From positions 62,001 to 126,000 of the forward strand of contig NZ_JAOQJP010000004.1 in assembly GCF_025567305.1 (NCBI RefSeq): DNA of 64,000 bases, in the 5' to 3' direction. Under the pieces are notes generated by a model. That model was given only the letters and a program-made list of their open reading frames with translations. It searched no databases and had not been told where the DNA came from. The stretch's first letter is position 1. Every line of letters starts with the position of its first letter. The position numbers and the translations under genes were made by a program. Origin of the DNA: Lentihominibacter butyricus (lineage in GTDB: Bacteria; Bacillota; Clostridia; Peptostreptococcales; Anaerovoracaceae). Below, piece after piece: positions 51,901 through 60,395 of the stretch.

Positions 51901-52498
51901 CTTCAAGCTCGCCGATGATATCGTTCACACGCTCCATGTTCGAGCTGGTCGAAGCGAGCTTCCTTTCGGACTCGGCTTTTTTTGTCCTGTACATCACGAT
52001 GCCGGCAGCTTCTTCGAAGATCTCTCTCCTGCTGTCGGTCTTGTTGCTGAGTATATCGGAGATCTTTCCCTGGCCTATGATGGAGTAGCCGTCCACCCCT
52101 ATCCCTGTATCCATTATCAGATCTCTTATATCTCTGAGTCTGCACTGATTGCCGTTGATGCGGTATTCGCTTTCTCCGGATCTGAACATGCATCTCGTTA
52201 TCGCTACTTCCTTGTAATCTATAGGAAGGCTTCCGTTCTCATTGTCTATCACGAGTGTTACTTCAGCCATTCCTCTCGATTTCCTGCTGTCGGTACCCGA
52301 GAAAATGACTTCTTCCATTTTCCCGCCGCGCAGCATCTTCGGACTCTGCTCTCCCAGCACCCATCTTATAGCGTCGCTTATGTTGCTCTTTCCGCTTCCG
52401 TTAGGTCCAACGATGCAGGTGATCCCCTTGTCGAATTCTATCACAACAGGCTCTGCGAAAGACTTGAATCCGTGCATTTCTATTTTTTTAAAATACAT
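48956..52498 (-). CDS. smc: Chromosome segregation protein SMC
   Basis: Condensin ATPase, 1180 residues. Walker A GPNGSGKSN lies near residue 32; two long coiled-coil arms flank a hinge at about 505-670 (GLRGIRGVVADLIKVPAG and later GEVINARGAITGG). The C-terminal head has the ABC signature NLLSGGEKTLTAIALMF and Walker B FCILDEVEAALDDAN. Complete and uninterrupted. It starts three bases after rnc. ScpA/ScpB are not nearby. Confidence 0.98.
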   Translation of the reverse strand: MYFKKIEMHGFKSFAEPVVIEFDKGITCIVGPNGSGKSNISDAIRWVLGEQSPKMLRGGKMEEVIFSGTDSRKSRGMAEVTLVIDNENGSLPIDYKEVAITRCMFRSGESEYRINGNQCRLRDIRDLIMDTGIGVDGYSIIGQGKISDILSNKTDSRREIFEEAAGIVMYRTKKAESERKLASTSSNMERVNDIIGELEGRIGGLAEDSRKAKEYLELRDRYKELEINITLKNIENLESKNNYIKEDLAELKLLIDECSDRKTELERALAENGSRNQALEELAAETQEKLLTAIDELNSAVNKGQVDREKLASIEVSTARLSEEIRQLEQKYDKEKLSQSEFREKKAQIDRKFAEASDTLHEKTELYDTAAGELAAIAAQADRYKSDIFELTASVSSGRAEISSLERLQETLEKRQESLLREKSSGDDSSKETIDRLNRIKGQREQLQQELSAVKEQVAGQKSASVQAGLRERELVKIVEDLRLSQGQLSSRMKTIEEMESNYEGYNYAVKHVMKSGLRGIRGVVADLIKVPAGYETAMETALGAALQNVVCDDDSSAKAAIRSLKENRAGRMTFLPVSSVNGRAFRNGRLEREPGFVGFGPDCLEYDRQYSGIIDYLLGRVVIVDNMDNALRMSKSGAEFRFVTLDGEVINARGAITGGKYRNKTANILDRKAEIGSLRNQIREKSEAIQRHEAELTQVRETVSRAADRITELEAELREKEQQDFSMESEIRMIETMLRDIRSGSDRLERELANIEAEKQNSRKMIRELEAGIEADEKAAQDAEKLAEEQRELYEKQKSSFDDISEEITAARIEVNSCEREKEHVDSMADRITASLNELEADITARQTELADMENEKVRIISESGNTDTAVREKESEKLRLETYLSELAAEKSRLGETTAELNAEKESISSRLGSVQDQKYELEIKNAKNETQLDTYKNRLWEDFGVSYIQAMEFRSSEFVMSMAVKESRQIRNRMRELGEVNVGAIEEYETVKERYDFLASQRADIQEAVDSLTGMIADMDKTIRVKFKESFDQIVVNFENKFKELFGGGHAELRLSDEKDPLSSDIDIVAQPPGKRLQNINLLSGGEKTLTAIALMFAVLEAKPTPFCILDEVEAALDDANIDRFINCLRKFSGIQFTLVTHQKATMEHADALYGVTMPEKGVSKVLSLSFDNDFEL

Positions 52499-52501
52499 CT
52501 A

Positions 52502-53188
52502 TCACTGCTCCTTTTCCAGCATCGCCTTCGCAGCATTCTGCTCAGCCTGTTTTTTACTCTTTCCTCTGCCTGTGCTCACAGGTCTGCCGTTGACTGCAAG
52601 CTGCACCACGAATGTCTTGTCGTGGTCCGGCCCCAGTTCCTCCAGCATATTGTAGCGTATGTTCGCAGCTCCATTTATCTGCAGCTTTTCCTGAAGCCTC
52701 GTCTTGTAATCCACGATGATATACTTCCCGCGTTTTACATCCTCTATCGCATCCCTGAACAGACAGAGCACCACGTCTTTTACAGCTTCAAATCCGCCGT
52801 CAATATAAACAGCTCCCATTATGGCTTCCATCGTATCCGCCAGGATCGACTCTCTGTTTCTTCCGCCATTATGCTCTTCGCCGTTGCCCAGCAGTATATA
52901 TTCACCCAGCCCGAGCTGCTTCGCTTTTTCCGCCAGTGATTTCTCACAGACAAGCGTCGCTCTCGTCCTGGACAGGTACCCCTCTTCCTTCTGAGGGAAC
53001 ATCCTGAAAAGCTTCTCGCCTATGATCGCGTCAAAAAACGCATCTCCCAGGAACTCCAGCCGTTCATTGCTCTTCGTGCTCCTGTCGTGCTCCTTGATAT
53101 ATGAACTGTGGGTAACAGCGGTTTTAAGGATCGAAATATCATTGAACCGGTATCCGATCTTTTCTTCAAGCTGCCTTATATCCTCCAT
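52502..53188 (-). CDS. rnc: Ribonuclease III
   Basis: Cleaves double-stranded RNA in rRNA and mRNA processing. The 228-residue protein has the catalytic signature NERLEFLGDAFFDAIIGE and the second acidic motif DTMEAIMGAVYIDGG. The C-terminal double-stranded RNA-binding domain contains TFVVQLAVNGRPVSTGRGKSKKQAEQ (split here by the usual loop). It lies directly between plsX and smc; the acpP gene that often sits between plsX and rnc is absent. Confidence 0.97.
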   Translation of the reverse strand: MEDIRQLEEKIGYRFNDISILKTAVTHSSYIKEHDRSTKSNERLEFLGDAFFDAIIGEKLFRMFPQKEEGYLSRTRATLVCEKSLAEKAKQLGLGEYILLGNGEEHNGGRNRESILADTMEAIMGAVYIDGGFEAVKDVVLCLFRDAIEDVKRGKYIIVDYKTRLQEKLQINGAANIRYNMLEELGPDHDKTFVVQLAVNGRPVSTGRGKSKKQAEQNAAKAMLEKEQ

Positions 53189-53196
53189 GTACCGAT

Positions 53197-54219
53197 CTAC
53201 TCCTCTTCATCCTTTTCTATGATCTCTTCCAGATCGAGCATAGACTGCCTTATGATCTCGACCACATTTTCCTCGCTGTACGGTATCCCCTTGATGATCG
53301 CATTCTTCACAGCATTCGCTCCGGAAGATCCGTGTATCTTTATTACGGGACCGTTGACTCCCAGTATCGGAGCTCCGCCGTATTCCTCATAGTCAAAATC
53401 CTGCTTCAGTGATGACAGATCGGATTTCAGCATCAGTGCCGCCATCTTTGTCTTTATGTTTCTCATCAGCTTGTTTTTTATCAGCTTCAGGATATTCCAT
53501 GCGAGTCCCTCGGTCAGCTTGAGGATGACATTTCCGACGAAGCCGTCGCAGACTATGACTTCACATGCGCCCACTGGGACTTCACGAGCCTCGACATTTC
53601 CAATGAAATTTATCGACGCTGTTTTGAGCTTCTGGTATGCATCCTTGGTGACGCTCGTTCCCTTGCTTTCTTCAACTCCCAGGTTGACAAGCCCTACTCT
53701 TGGATTTTCTCTGCCCCATACCTTCTCCATGTAAATACTTCCCATGAGTCCGTATTCAAGCAGGTTCTGCGCCTTTGCTTCAGAGCTTGCACCGGCGTCC
53801 ACGAGCAGTGACGGTTCACCGCCGAGGCACGGATATATGCTCGCCAGTACAGGTCTGTCTATACCTTCGATCCTGCCCAGTATCATTCTTGATCCCACGA
53901 CGAGAGCGCCTGTGTTGCCTCCCGAGATGAATATGTCTCCGTGTCCGTCTCTGACCATGTTCAGACCCACTACCATCGAGGATTCTGTCTTCCTTCTTAT
54001 CGCTTTCACCGGACTGTCGTCCATCGTGATCACTTCCGCCGCGTCTACGATTTTTATATTCTTACCTTTGAACTTGTTCTTCTGGAGTTCGGCTTCTATC
54101 GCATCTTTTTTTCCCACGATATATATATCGTGCTTTATCATGCCTGCCGCCATCACAGCTCCCTTTACGATCTCTGCAGGTGCGTGATCTCCTCCCATTC
54201 CATCGAGTACTATTTTCAT
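53197..54219 (-). CDS. plsX: Phosphate acyltransferase PlsX
   Basis: Makes acyl-phosphate from acyl-ACP for PlsY. The 340-residue protein begins KIVLDGMGGDHAPAEIVKG, with GGNTGALVVGSRMILGRI and VCDGFVGNVILKLTEG as the conserved substrate blocks. It is eight bases upstream of rnc and ten downstream of rpe; an rpmF/DUF177 pair, common before plsX, is missing. Together with plsY and gpsA, the window encodes the acyl-phosphate route into phosphatidate. Confidence 0.96.
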   Translation of the reverse strand: MKIVLDGMGGDHAPAEIVKGAVMAAGMIKHDIYIVGKKDAIEAELQKNKFKGKNIKIVDAAEVITMDDSPVKAIRRKTESSMVVGLNMVRDGHGDIFISGGNTGALVVGSRMILGRIEGIDRPVLASIYPCLGGEPSLLVDAGASSEAKAQNLLEYGLMGSIYMEKVWGRENPRVGLVNLGVEESKGTSVTKDAYQKLKTASINFIGNVEAREVPVGACEVIVCDGFVGNVILKLTEGLAWNILKLIKNKLMRNIKTKMAALMLKSDLSSLKQDFDYEEYGGAPILGVNGPVIKIHGSSGANAVKNAIIKGIPYSEENVVEIIRQSMLDLEEIIEKDEEE

Positions 54220-54228
54220 TTTGTCCTC

Positions 54229-54882
54229 CTATTCAAATGCAGCAATAAACTCTCTGACACTTCCTGCGATATCGCTGCTTCCAAATACTGACGATCCGGC
54301 CACTACTATCTCGACGCCCGCATCAGTCACTTCTTTTACATTTTTCAGATTTATACCTCCGTCGATCTCAATCCTGAGCTCCGGATTGCGTTCCTGCTTC
54401 ATCCTGTAAAGCTCCCGGACTTTTCTGAGTGCTGACGGTATGAATTTCTGTCCTCCGAATCCCGGATTCACAGACATCACAAGCACCATGTCCAGATCTT
54501 CGATGCAGTAGTCCAGCGTCTCCAGCGGTGTTGCCGGGTTGAGCGCAACGCCTGCCTTGACTCCCTGTGACTTTATGTGCTGTATCGTCCTGTTCAGGTG
54601 CGTGCATGCTTCCTGATGGACCGTTATATATTCAGTCTGGTCTGTAACGAAATCCTCCAGGTATCTGTCCGGATCTTCTATCATCAGATGCACATCGAAC
54701 GGCATCGCTGTCTTTCCCAGCAGGCTTTTCATCACTGCTGCTCCGAAGCTGATGTTCGGCACGAAATGTCCATCCATCACATCCACATGTATGAGGTGCG
54801 CTCCGGCCGTTTCTATCGTCCCCACATTTTCGCCTAGTTTTGAAAAATCCGCCGATAATATTGACGGAGCCAGTTGTATCAT
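54229..54882 (-). CDS. rpe: Ribulose-phosphate 3-epimerase
   Basis: Interconverts ribulose 5-phosphate and xylulose 5-phosphate. The 217-residue TIM barrel shows LAPSILSADFSKLGE, HVDVMDGHFVPNISFG (metal His/Asp), MSVNPGFGGQKFI and IDGGINLKNV. It follows rsgA by 21 bases, the common Firmicutes order prkC-rsgA-rpe. Confidence 0.96.
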   Translation of the reverse strand: MIQLAPSILSADFSKLGENVGTIETAGAHLIHVDVMDGHFVPNISFGAAVMKSLLGKTAMPFDVHLMIEDPDRYLEDFVTDQTEYITVHQEACTHLNRTIQHIKSQGVKAGVALNPATPLETLDYCIEDLDMVLVMSVNPGFGGQKFIPSALRKVRELYRMKQERNPELRIEIDGGINLKNVKEVTDAGVEIVVAGSSVFGSSDIAGSVREFIAAFE

Positions 54883-54903
54883 TTTGATTCCTCCTGTATG
54901 TTC

Positions 54904-55860
54904 CTAATACTGTTTCGATCGTTTTATCTCATCCATCATGCTTATATACGAGTCATATCGGCTCCTGCTGATCTCGTTGTTTTCAAGTGCGGCCCGCACG
55001 CTGCATCCCGGCTCTGCCATATGCCTGCAGTCACTGTATCTGCATGTGCCGAGTCTTGCTGCTGTTTCCGGGAAAAAATGCTGCAGTTCGTCTTCATCTG
55101 CCTCCAGCACGTCAAAGGAAGTGAACCCCGGGGTATCGAATATCATCGTCCCGTCTTCCTCATCGATCGTAAAAAGCTCGGAGTGTCTCGTAGTATGCTT
55201 TCCGCGCTGGGATTTTTCGCTTATCTTGCCGGTCTCAGCCTCCGCATGCGGTATCAGTCTGTTCAGTATCGTCGACTTTCCCACTCCGGACGGACCTGCA
55301 AGCGCTGTCTTTTTTCCTTTTATCACGCGGCGCAGCTCGTCAAAGCCTGTCTCGTTCACGCTGTCTATGCATACGACAGGATAAAGCGGCCCGTATGTCT
55401 CTTTAAGGATCTCTATGTTTTCAGCAGCCTTCCTTCCGCTCTTGTTTTTTCTATCGTCTGCATTTTCCGCAAGATCGCATTTGTTTATGCATATGACTAT
55501 ATCAGTCTCCGCCTTCTCCGCCATCACGAGAAATCTGTCGATGACCGGAAGTACAGGCGCCGGCTTCAACGCTGCAGTTACTACTGCAAAACAGTCGACA
55601 TTAGCAACGAACGGCCTTATGAAGCTGTTCTTTCTTTCCTTTATATCGGTTATCACGCTGTCATCGTTGTCCGGTATCACTTCTATCGTCACTTCATCGC
55701 CCACAGCCGGCTTTATATCGCGCTGCTTGAATATCCCGCGAGCTTTGCATCTGTAGACTGCAACGCCGGATTTTACATAATAAAACCCGGCGATACCTTT
55801 TACGATCGTGCCGTTCAGATGACCGGCACAAGTTGTTTCATTAATTATCATCATCTTCAT
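54904..55860 (-). CDS. rsgA: Ribosome small-subunit-dependent GTPase RsgA
   Basis: Late 30S maturation GTPase. The 318-residue protein has an N-terminal OB fold, then a circularly permuted GTPase: NKCDL near 127 precedes the P-loop GPSGVGKST at 189-197 and DTPGF. The C-terminal zinc motif is Cys-x4-Cys-x-His-x5-Cys in GTCRYSDCRHMAEPGC. The start overlaps the end of prkC by about 20 bases; three ATGs lie close together, so the exact first residue is uncertain. Confidence 0.95.
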   Translation of the reverse strand: MKMMIINETTCAGHLNGTIVKGIAGFYYVKSGVAVYRCKARGIFKQRDIKPAVGDEVTIEVIPDNDDSVITDIKERKNSFIRPFVANVDCFAVVTAALKPAPVLPVIDRFLVMAEKAETDIVICINKCDLAENADDRKNKSGRKAAENIEILKETYGPLYPVVCIDSVNETGFDELRRVIKGKKTALAGPSGVGKSTILNRLIPHAEAETGKISEKSQRGKHTTRHSELFTIDEEDGTMIFDTPGFTSFDVLEADEDELQHFFPETAARLGTCRYSDCRHMAEPGCSVRAALENNEISRSRYDSYISMMDEIKRSKQY

Positions 55861-57592
55861 CTGTCGGTTTGGTAGTCGGCTGATCTGCAGGCTTGTTGCC
55901 CTTGCTCACTCTGATCTTGACTGCAGTGCCCTTGTCGAGCTGTGCATTCGCATCGTACTGCTGCCACATTACCTCGCCTTCCGCATATGTGCTGCTGTAG
56001 TCATAACTTATGCTGCCTATCGTCAGTCCTGCGTTCAGCAGTGCCGCCTGCGCATCCTCAAGACTCTTGCCTACGAGATACGGCACGACTGCCTTTGCCT
56101 TTGAGCCATCGCTCACGACTACGTTTATCGTACTTCCCTTTTCTGCCTTTGAACCTGCTTTAGGATCCTGTCTGAGGACTGTTCCTGCTTCTTTTTCGCT
56201 GGCTTCCGTAGTGACTGTTCCCAGCTTGAAGCCTGCCGCCTCAAGATACGATTCTAGCTCATCCTGGCTCTTTCCTTCGAGATCAGGCACATCTCCGTCT
56301 CCCAGGCCTTTGCTTATGTTTACCTTTATCGTGCTTCCTGTCTTGATCTTGGTCCCGGCCTTAGGATCCTGCGAAACGATCTTGCCCTTTTCGACCTCGT
56401 CGCTCACAACCTCGTCACCTTTCTTGACCTTGAGATTATATGTATCTGCAGCCTGCTGTGCTTCTTCGAACGTCATGTTCTTGAAATCCGGCGCATCTAT
56501 CTCTTCTCCGCCGAACACTCCCGCCGCGAATGCTATCACAAGTCCCAGCACCAGTGCTCCGACAACCGATGCGATGATTATTATCATCTTTTTCTTCTTG
56601 TCCATCGGTTTCCTGTTCTTCTTGTCTTTCTTCCCGCCGCGAGCGTCATCATCGCCATCACGATCCTCACCGTCATCGTAATCTGTTTCAGCGATCGGAC
56701 CTCTGCCGTTTCTCACGCCGTTCATCGTGCCTGTAGCTCCGCCCATGAGCACTGAATCGCCGACAACGCTTCCCACGAATTCCAGATTGTTCAGCGCCTC
56801 TATCAGTTCCTCAGCTGAAGCATATCTGTTTACCGGATATTTGTCCGTACATTTGAGGATTATGTGTTCAAGAGCCGGCGGAACGCCCGGCACCAGCTTT
56901 GACGGCGGTATCATTTCACCGTTTATATGCATCAGCGCAATGTTCACAGGATTGTCCCCGTCAAACGGGACTCTGCCTGTAAGCATCTCGTACATCACTA
57001 TTCCCAGTGAATATATGTCTGATTTTTCATCTACATAACCACCTCTTGCCTGTTCCGGTGAAAAATAATGAACTGAGCCTATGATTCCTTCCGTATTGTC
57101 AACTATCGTCGCTGCATTGACAGCTTTCGCTATACCGAAGTCTGTTATCTTCGCAGTTCCGTTAGGCGTTATCATGACATTGTGAGGTTTTACGTCCCTG
57201 TGTATGATATGGTTCTTATGCGCAAAGGCCAGCGCTGCAGCGATCTGCTTCGACAGTGCTATCACCTTCGGATAGGACATCGGCCCCTGCTCTTTTATAT
57301 AATCGCTCAGAGTCCGCCCCTCTATAAGCTCCATCACTATGTAATGGATGTTGCCTTCTCTTCCGACATCGTAAATGTTTACTATATTGGGATGCGACAT
57401 GCTCGCTGCCGCCTGTGATTCTCTTCTGAAGCTGTCAATGAATTTGCTGTCATTGATAAACTGCGGCTTCAGTATCTTTATCGCCACAAAACGATTGAGC
57501 AGCTTGTCTTTTGCCTTGTACACAACGGACATACCGCCCTCGCCTATTCGCTCAAACAGTTCATATCTCCCTGCCAGAACTTTATTGCTCAT
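55841..57592 (-). CDS. prkC: PASTA-domain serine/threonine kinase PrkC
   Basis: Membrane kinase that senses muropeptides and controls cell wall, dormancy and germination. Of 583 residues, ~10-270 are the kinase: GEGGMSVVYKAKD, catalytic HRDVKPHNVM, DFGIAK and APE-type SPEQA. A charged linker and one membrane helix (IIIIASVVGALVLGLVIAFAA) follow near 335-355, then three extracellular PASTA domains and an acidic tail. Directly downstream of its phosphatase gene. Confidence 0.97.
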   Translation of the reverse strand: MSNKVLAGRYELFERIGEGGMSVVYKAKDKLLNRFVAIKILKPQFINDSKFIDSFRRESQAAASMSHPNIVNIYDVGREGNIHYIVMELIEGRTLSDYIKEQGPMSYPKVIALSKQIAAALAFAHKNHIIHRDVKPHNVMITPNGTAKITDFGIAKAVNAATIVDNTEGIIGSVHYFSPEQARGGYVDEKSDIYSLGIVMYEMLTGRVPFDGDNPVNIALMHINGEMIPPSKLVPGVPPALEHIILKCTDKYPVNRYASAEELIEALNNLEFVGSVVGDSVLMGGATGTMNGVRNGRGPIAETDYDDGEDRDGDDDARGGKKDKKNRKPMDKKKKMIIIIASVVGALVLGLVIAFAAGVFGGEEIDAPDFKNMTFEEAQQAADTYNLKVKKGDEVVSDEVEKGKIVSQDPKAGTKIKTGSTIKVNISKGLGDGDVPDLEGKSQDELESYLEAAGFKLGTVTTEASEKEAGTVLRQDPKAGSKAEKGSTINVVVSDGSKAKAVVPYLVGKSLEDAQAALLNAGLTIGSISYDYSSTYAEGEVMWQQYDANAQLDKGTAVKIRVSKGNKPADQPTTKPTDEDDDN

Positions 57593-57615
57593 AACTTCCT
57601 CCTATATTCAATCCT

Positions 57616-58347
57616 CTATATCTTTAAACAAACAACCGTTATGTTATCTCTTCCACCGCATCTTATCGCTTCATCCACAAGCTGTGTGCATATATCGTTC
57701 ATATTGCCTTCACCTGCGAGTATCTCCGCTATCTTTTCCGGAGCGACCTCACCGTAAAGGCCGTCCGAACACAGCATGAGTATGTCGTTTCTGGACACGT
57801 CAAGACGGTAAAAATCCGGTTCTACCGATTTTTCCGCCCCCAGCGCCCTGGTTATAACATTTTTCTGTTTGTGATTTTCCGCCTCTTCTTCCGTGATCAC
57901 GCCTTTGTCTATAAGCTCGTTCACATATGTATGATCTTTCGTTATCCTGCTGAGCGTCCCCCCTCTGAACAGGTACGCCCTGCTGTCACCTAGGTTTGCT
58001 ATGTATGCGACGCTTTTATATATGTAAGCGGTCACGACTGTCGTCGCCATGCCGCGATTGTCTTCGTTTTCAAGTCCCAGCCTGTAGATCTTCCCGTTCG
58101 CGCTGTCTATCGCAGATGCAAAAAACCCGAAAATATCATACGGCTCCCTGCATTCTCTGAGATCGTTGCTCGTGACATAGTTTGCGATCTCGCTCACAGC
58201 CGTCCTGCTCGCCACTTCACCGGAATTGTTTCCGCCAACTCCGTCGGCAACTATGTACACATCATGACTCGGTATGACAAAACACGCATCTTCGTTTTTT
58301 TCACGAACCAGGCCTTTGTTGCATTTGAATCCTATCTGAACCATCAC
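57616..58347 (-). CDS. stp: PP2C-type protein phosphatase, partner of PrkC
   Basis: Manganese-dependent Ser/Thr phosphatase that reverses PrkC phosphorylation. The 243-residue protein has all PP2C motifs: VREKNEDACFV, VADGVGGNNSGEVAS, NLGDSRAYLF, LCSDGLYGEV and GGRDNITVVCLKI, which include the metal-binding aspartates. It lies between rsmB and prkC, the standard order; rlmN, usual between rsmB and this gene, is absent. Confidence 0.95.
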   Translation of the reverse strand: MMVQIGFKCNKGLVREKNEDACFVIPSHDVYIVADGVGGNNSGEVASRTAVSEIANYVTSNDLRECREPYDIFGFFASAIDSANGKIYRLGLENEDNRGMATTVVTAYIYKSVAYIANLGDSRAYLFRGGTLSRITKDHTYVNELIDKGVITEEEAENHKQKNVITRALGAEKSVEPDFYRLDVSRNDILMLCSDGLYGEVAPEKIAEILAGEGNMNDICTQLVDEAIRCGGRDNITVVCLKI

Positions 58348-58375
58348 CTATTGCCCTTTCCTGCATTTTTCAACG

Positions 58376-59671
58376 CTACAGCAGACTTGTGCTCTTTTCC
58401 ATAACGCAGATGAAAAATCCGTCCGTGCCATTTATATTAGGCAGCAGCAGCGTTCTTTCGATTTTTGAGAATGACGGATTCCTCTTGAGGAAAAGCTCTG
58501 TCACTCTTTCGTTCTCGTTCGGGTTTACAGTGCAAGTACTGTAGACAAGTCTTCCGCCCGGTTTTACGTAGCTCGATGAAGCTGAAAGTATCGCCAGCTG
58601 CTTCTTAGGAAGCAGTTCCATTTCTTCTGTCATAGGTTTGTATTTGATTTCCGGTTTTCTGCGGACTACTCCAAGACCCGAACACGGTGCATCCACCAGC
58701 ACTCTGTCCGCCTTGTGGAGCATCGAGGAATCCACTCTCGTGGCGTCCCATGATCTTGTTTCTATATTGGTTATCCCGAGTCTTTTCGCTTCTTTATCGA
58801 TAAGATCGAGTTTTCTTCTGTAAATATCAGACGCTATTATCCTGCCGGTATTGTTCATTCTCTCTGCTATGGCTGTAGTCTTTCCTCCCGGAGCAGCACA
58901 TACATCCATCACGAGCTCTCCGTGCTTGGGATCGAGCTTCTCTGCCACGAGCATCGAGCTCTCATCCTGAGGAGTGAACATCCCGAGCTTGTACATTTCT
59001 GTGTCCAGCAGCCTGCTGCCCCTGACATTGAGTGCATTCTGGCAGAGTCTGCCTTCCTCAACGCTGAAATGCTGTTCTTCAAGCTTTTTTATCAGATCCT
59101 GTTTCATGACCTTGAGCCAGTTCAGTCTGACAGTCATAGGCGGCGTCACATTGCCGGCCTTGAGAAGCGCTTCAACAAAATCCGCACTGTAATTCTCCAG
59201 CCAGAGCTGTACGATCCACGGCGCATATGAATATTTTATGGACAGATACTCCACTTCGCCGTCAGCTCTGTCAGGAAGCCTTAGCTGTATCTTCTTGCTC
59301 AGGTACTCACGCAGCACTCCGTTCACGAGTCCTGCCATGCCCTTGGTGTATCGCTTCGCGAGAACGACGCTTTCATTCACTGCAGCATACTCCGGAACGG
59401 AATCCATTCGGCTGAGCTGATATATGCCCATCCTTATGATATTCAGCTCCTGCTGCCTCAGACTTTCTATACCTTCATTGAGCAGCTGGTCTATATAGTA
59501 GTCAAGCGTCAGCTTGTTTTCCAGTACGCCGTAAACCAGTTCGCGGACAAATGCCGGCGAACCCGGCTTGTTCAGTGCGATCTGGTGATTTATCGCCAGA
59601 TTGGAATACGCTTTACGTGATTCCACATCCATAAGTGCAAGATATGCGGTCTTTCTGTTTATATCCATCAA
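58376..59671 (-). CDS. rsmB: 16S rRNA (cytosine-967-C5)-methyltransferase RsmB
   Basis: SAM-dependent m5C methyltransferase. The 431-residue protein has the N-terminal NusB-like RNA-binding domain (~5-130) and a C-terminal Rossmann domain with VCAAPGGKTTAIAE for SAM, the motif IV DAPCSGLGVVRRKPE (release cysteine) and the motif VI YSTCTVNPNENE (nucleophile cysteine). Its start overlaps the stop of the zinc peptidase gene by four bases. Confidence 0.95.
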   Translation of the reverse strand: MMDINRKTAYLALMDVESRKAYSNLAINHQIALNKPGSPAFVRELVYGVLENKLTLDYYIDQLLNEGIESLRQQELNIIRMGIYQLSRMDSVPEYAAVNESVVLAKRYTKGMAGLVNGVLREYLSKKIQLRLPDRADGEVEYLSIKYSYAPWIVQLWLENYSADFVEALLKAGNVTPPMTVRLNWLKVMKQDLIKKLEEQHFSVEEGRLCQNALNVRGSRLLDTEMYKLGMFTPQDESSMLVAEKLDPKHGELVMDVCAAPGGKTTAIAERMNNTGRIIASDIYRRKLDLIDKEAKRLGITNIETRSWDATRVDSSMLHKADRVLVDAPCSGLGVVRRKPEIKYKPMTEEMELLPKKQLAILSASSSYVKPGGRLVYSTCTVNPNENERVTELFLKRNPSFSKIERTLLLPNINGTDGFFICVMEKSTSLL

Positions 59672-60372
59672 TCGCGCCCCCTTATCATTAATATCCTTAT
59701 CAGATTTGCGACTGCTGTAGCCAGTGCTGCCACATAAGTCATCGCTGCAGCCGACAGTACCTTCCTCGCACCCTTCACTTCGGACGCGTCTATTATATTC
59801 AGAGCCTGCAGCTGCTTCACAGCTCTGCTGCTCGCATTGAATTCAACCGGCAGTGTGATCGTATGGAACAGCACTACCACGGCAAAGAATATCACTCCAA
59901 GATCAAAGATGAGGTTGCCTGTTGTCCTGTTTCCTGCCCAGATTATCATCAGTCCTATCAGCAGGAGCGGCCACGATGCCGCCGACACGAGATTGACGAC
60001 CGGCGCTATCGCATTCCTGAAACGCAAAAAGCCATAGGCAGTCCCGTCCTGTATCGCATGCCCCGATTCATGGGCCGCGATACTCACAGCTGCTATGGAT
60101 GTTCCGTTGTGTACCTGCGCCGAAAGACGCATCACATCTTTTGATGGATCATAATGATCTGTAAGTGTCCCTGATACCATTTCTATAGGGACATGTCTGA
60201 GTCCGTTGCTGTCCAGTATCATCCGCGCCGCCTGACGTCCTGTCAGGCCTCTTCTGTTTGCTATACCCGAATATCTGCTGTATGCGCTTTTCACCTTAGC
60301 CTGAGCATACAGGGAAAAAATGATCGCCGGTATCAGCAAAATGACTGTTGGATCAAACATGCCAAAATACAT
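59668..60372 (-). CDS. Membrane zinc metallopeptidase, YugP type
   Basis: A 234-residue neutral zinc metallopeptidase. The zinc motif is HESGH in VSIAAHESGHAIQDG near residue 104. Hydrophobic segments flank it (MFDPTVILLIPAIIFSLYAQ at the N-terminus, two in the middle, one at the C-terminus). Widely conserved between fmt and rsmB in clostridia; its substrate is unknown. Confidence 0.93.
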   Translation of the reverse strand: MYFGMFDPTVILLIPAIIFSLYAQAKVKSAYSRYSGIANRRGLTGRQAARMILDSNGLRHVPIEMVSGTLTDHYDPSKDVMRLSAQVHNGTSIAAVSIAAHESGHAIQDGTAYGFLRFRNAIAPVVNLVSAASWPLLLIGLMIIWAGNRTTGNLIFDLGVIFFAVVVLFHTITLPVEFNASSRAVKQLQALNIIDASEVKGARKVLSAAAMTYVAALATAVANLIRILMIRGRD

Positions 60373-60395
60373 ATATTATTCCTCCAAATCTGATT

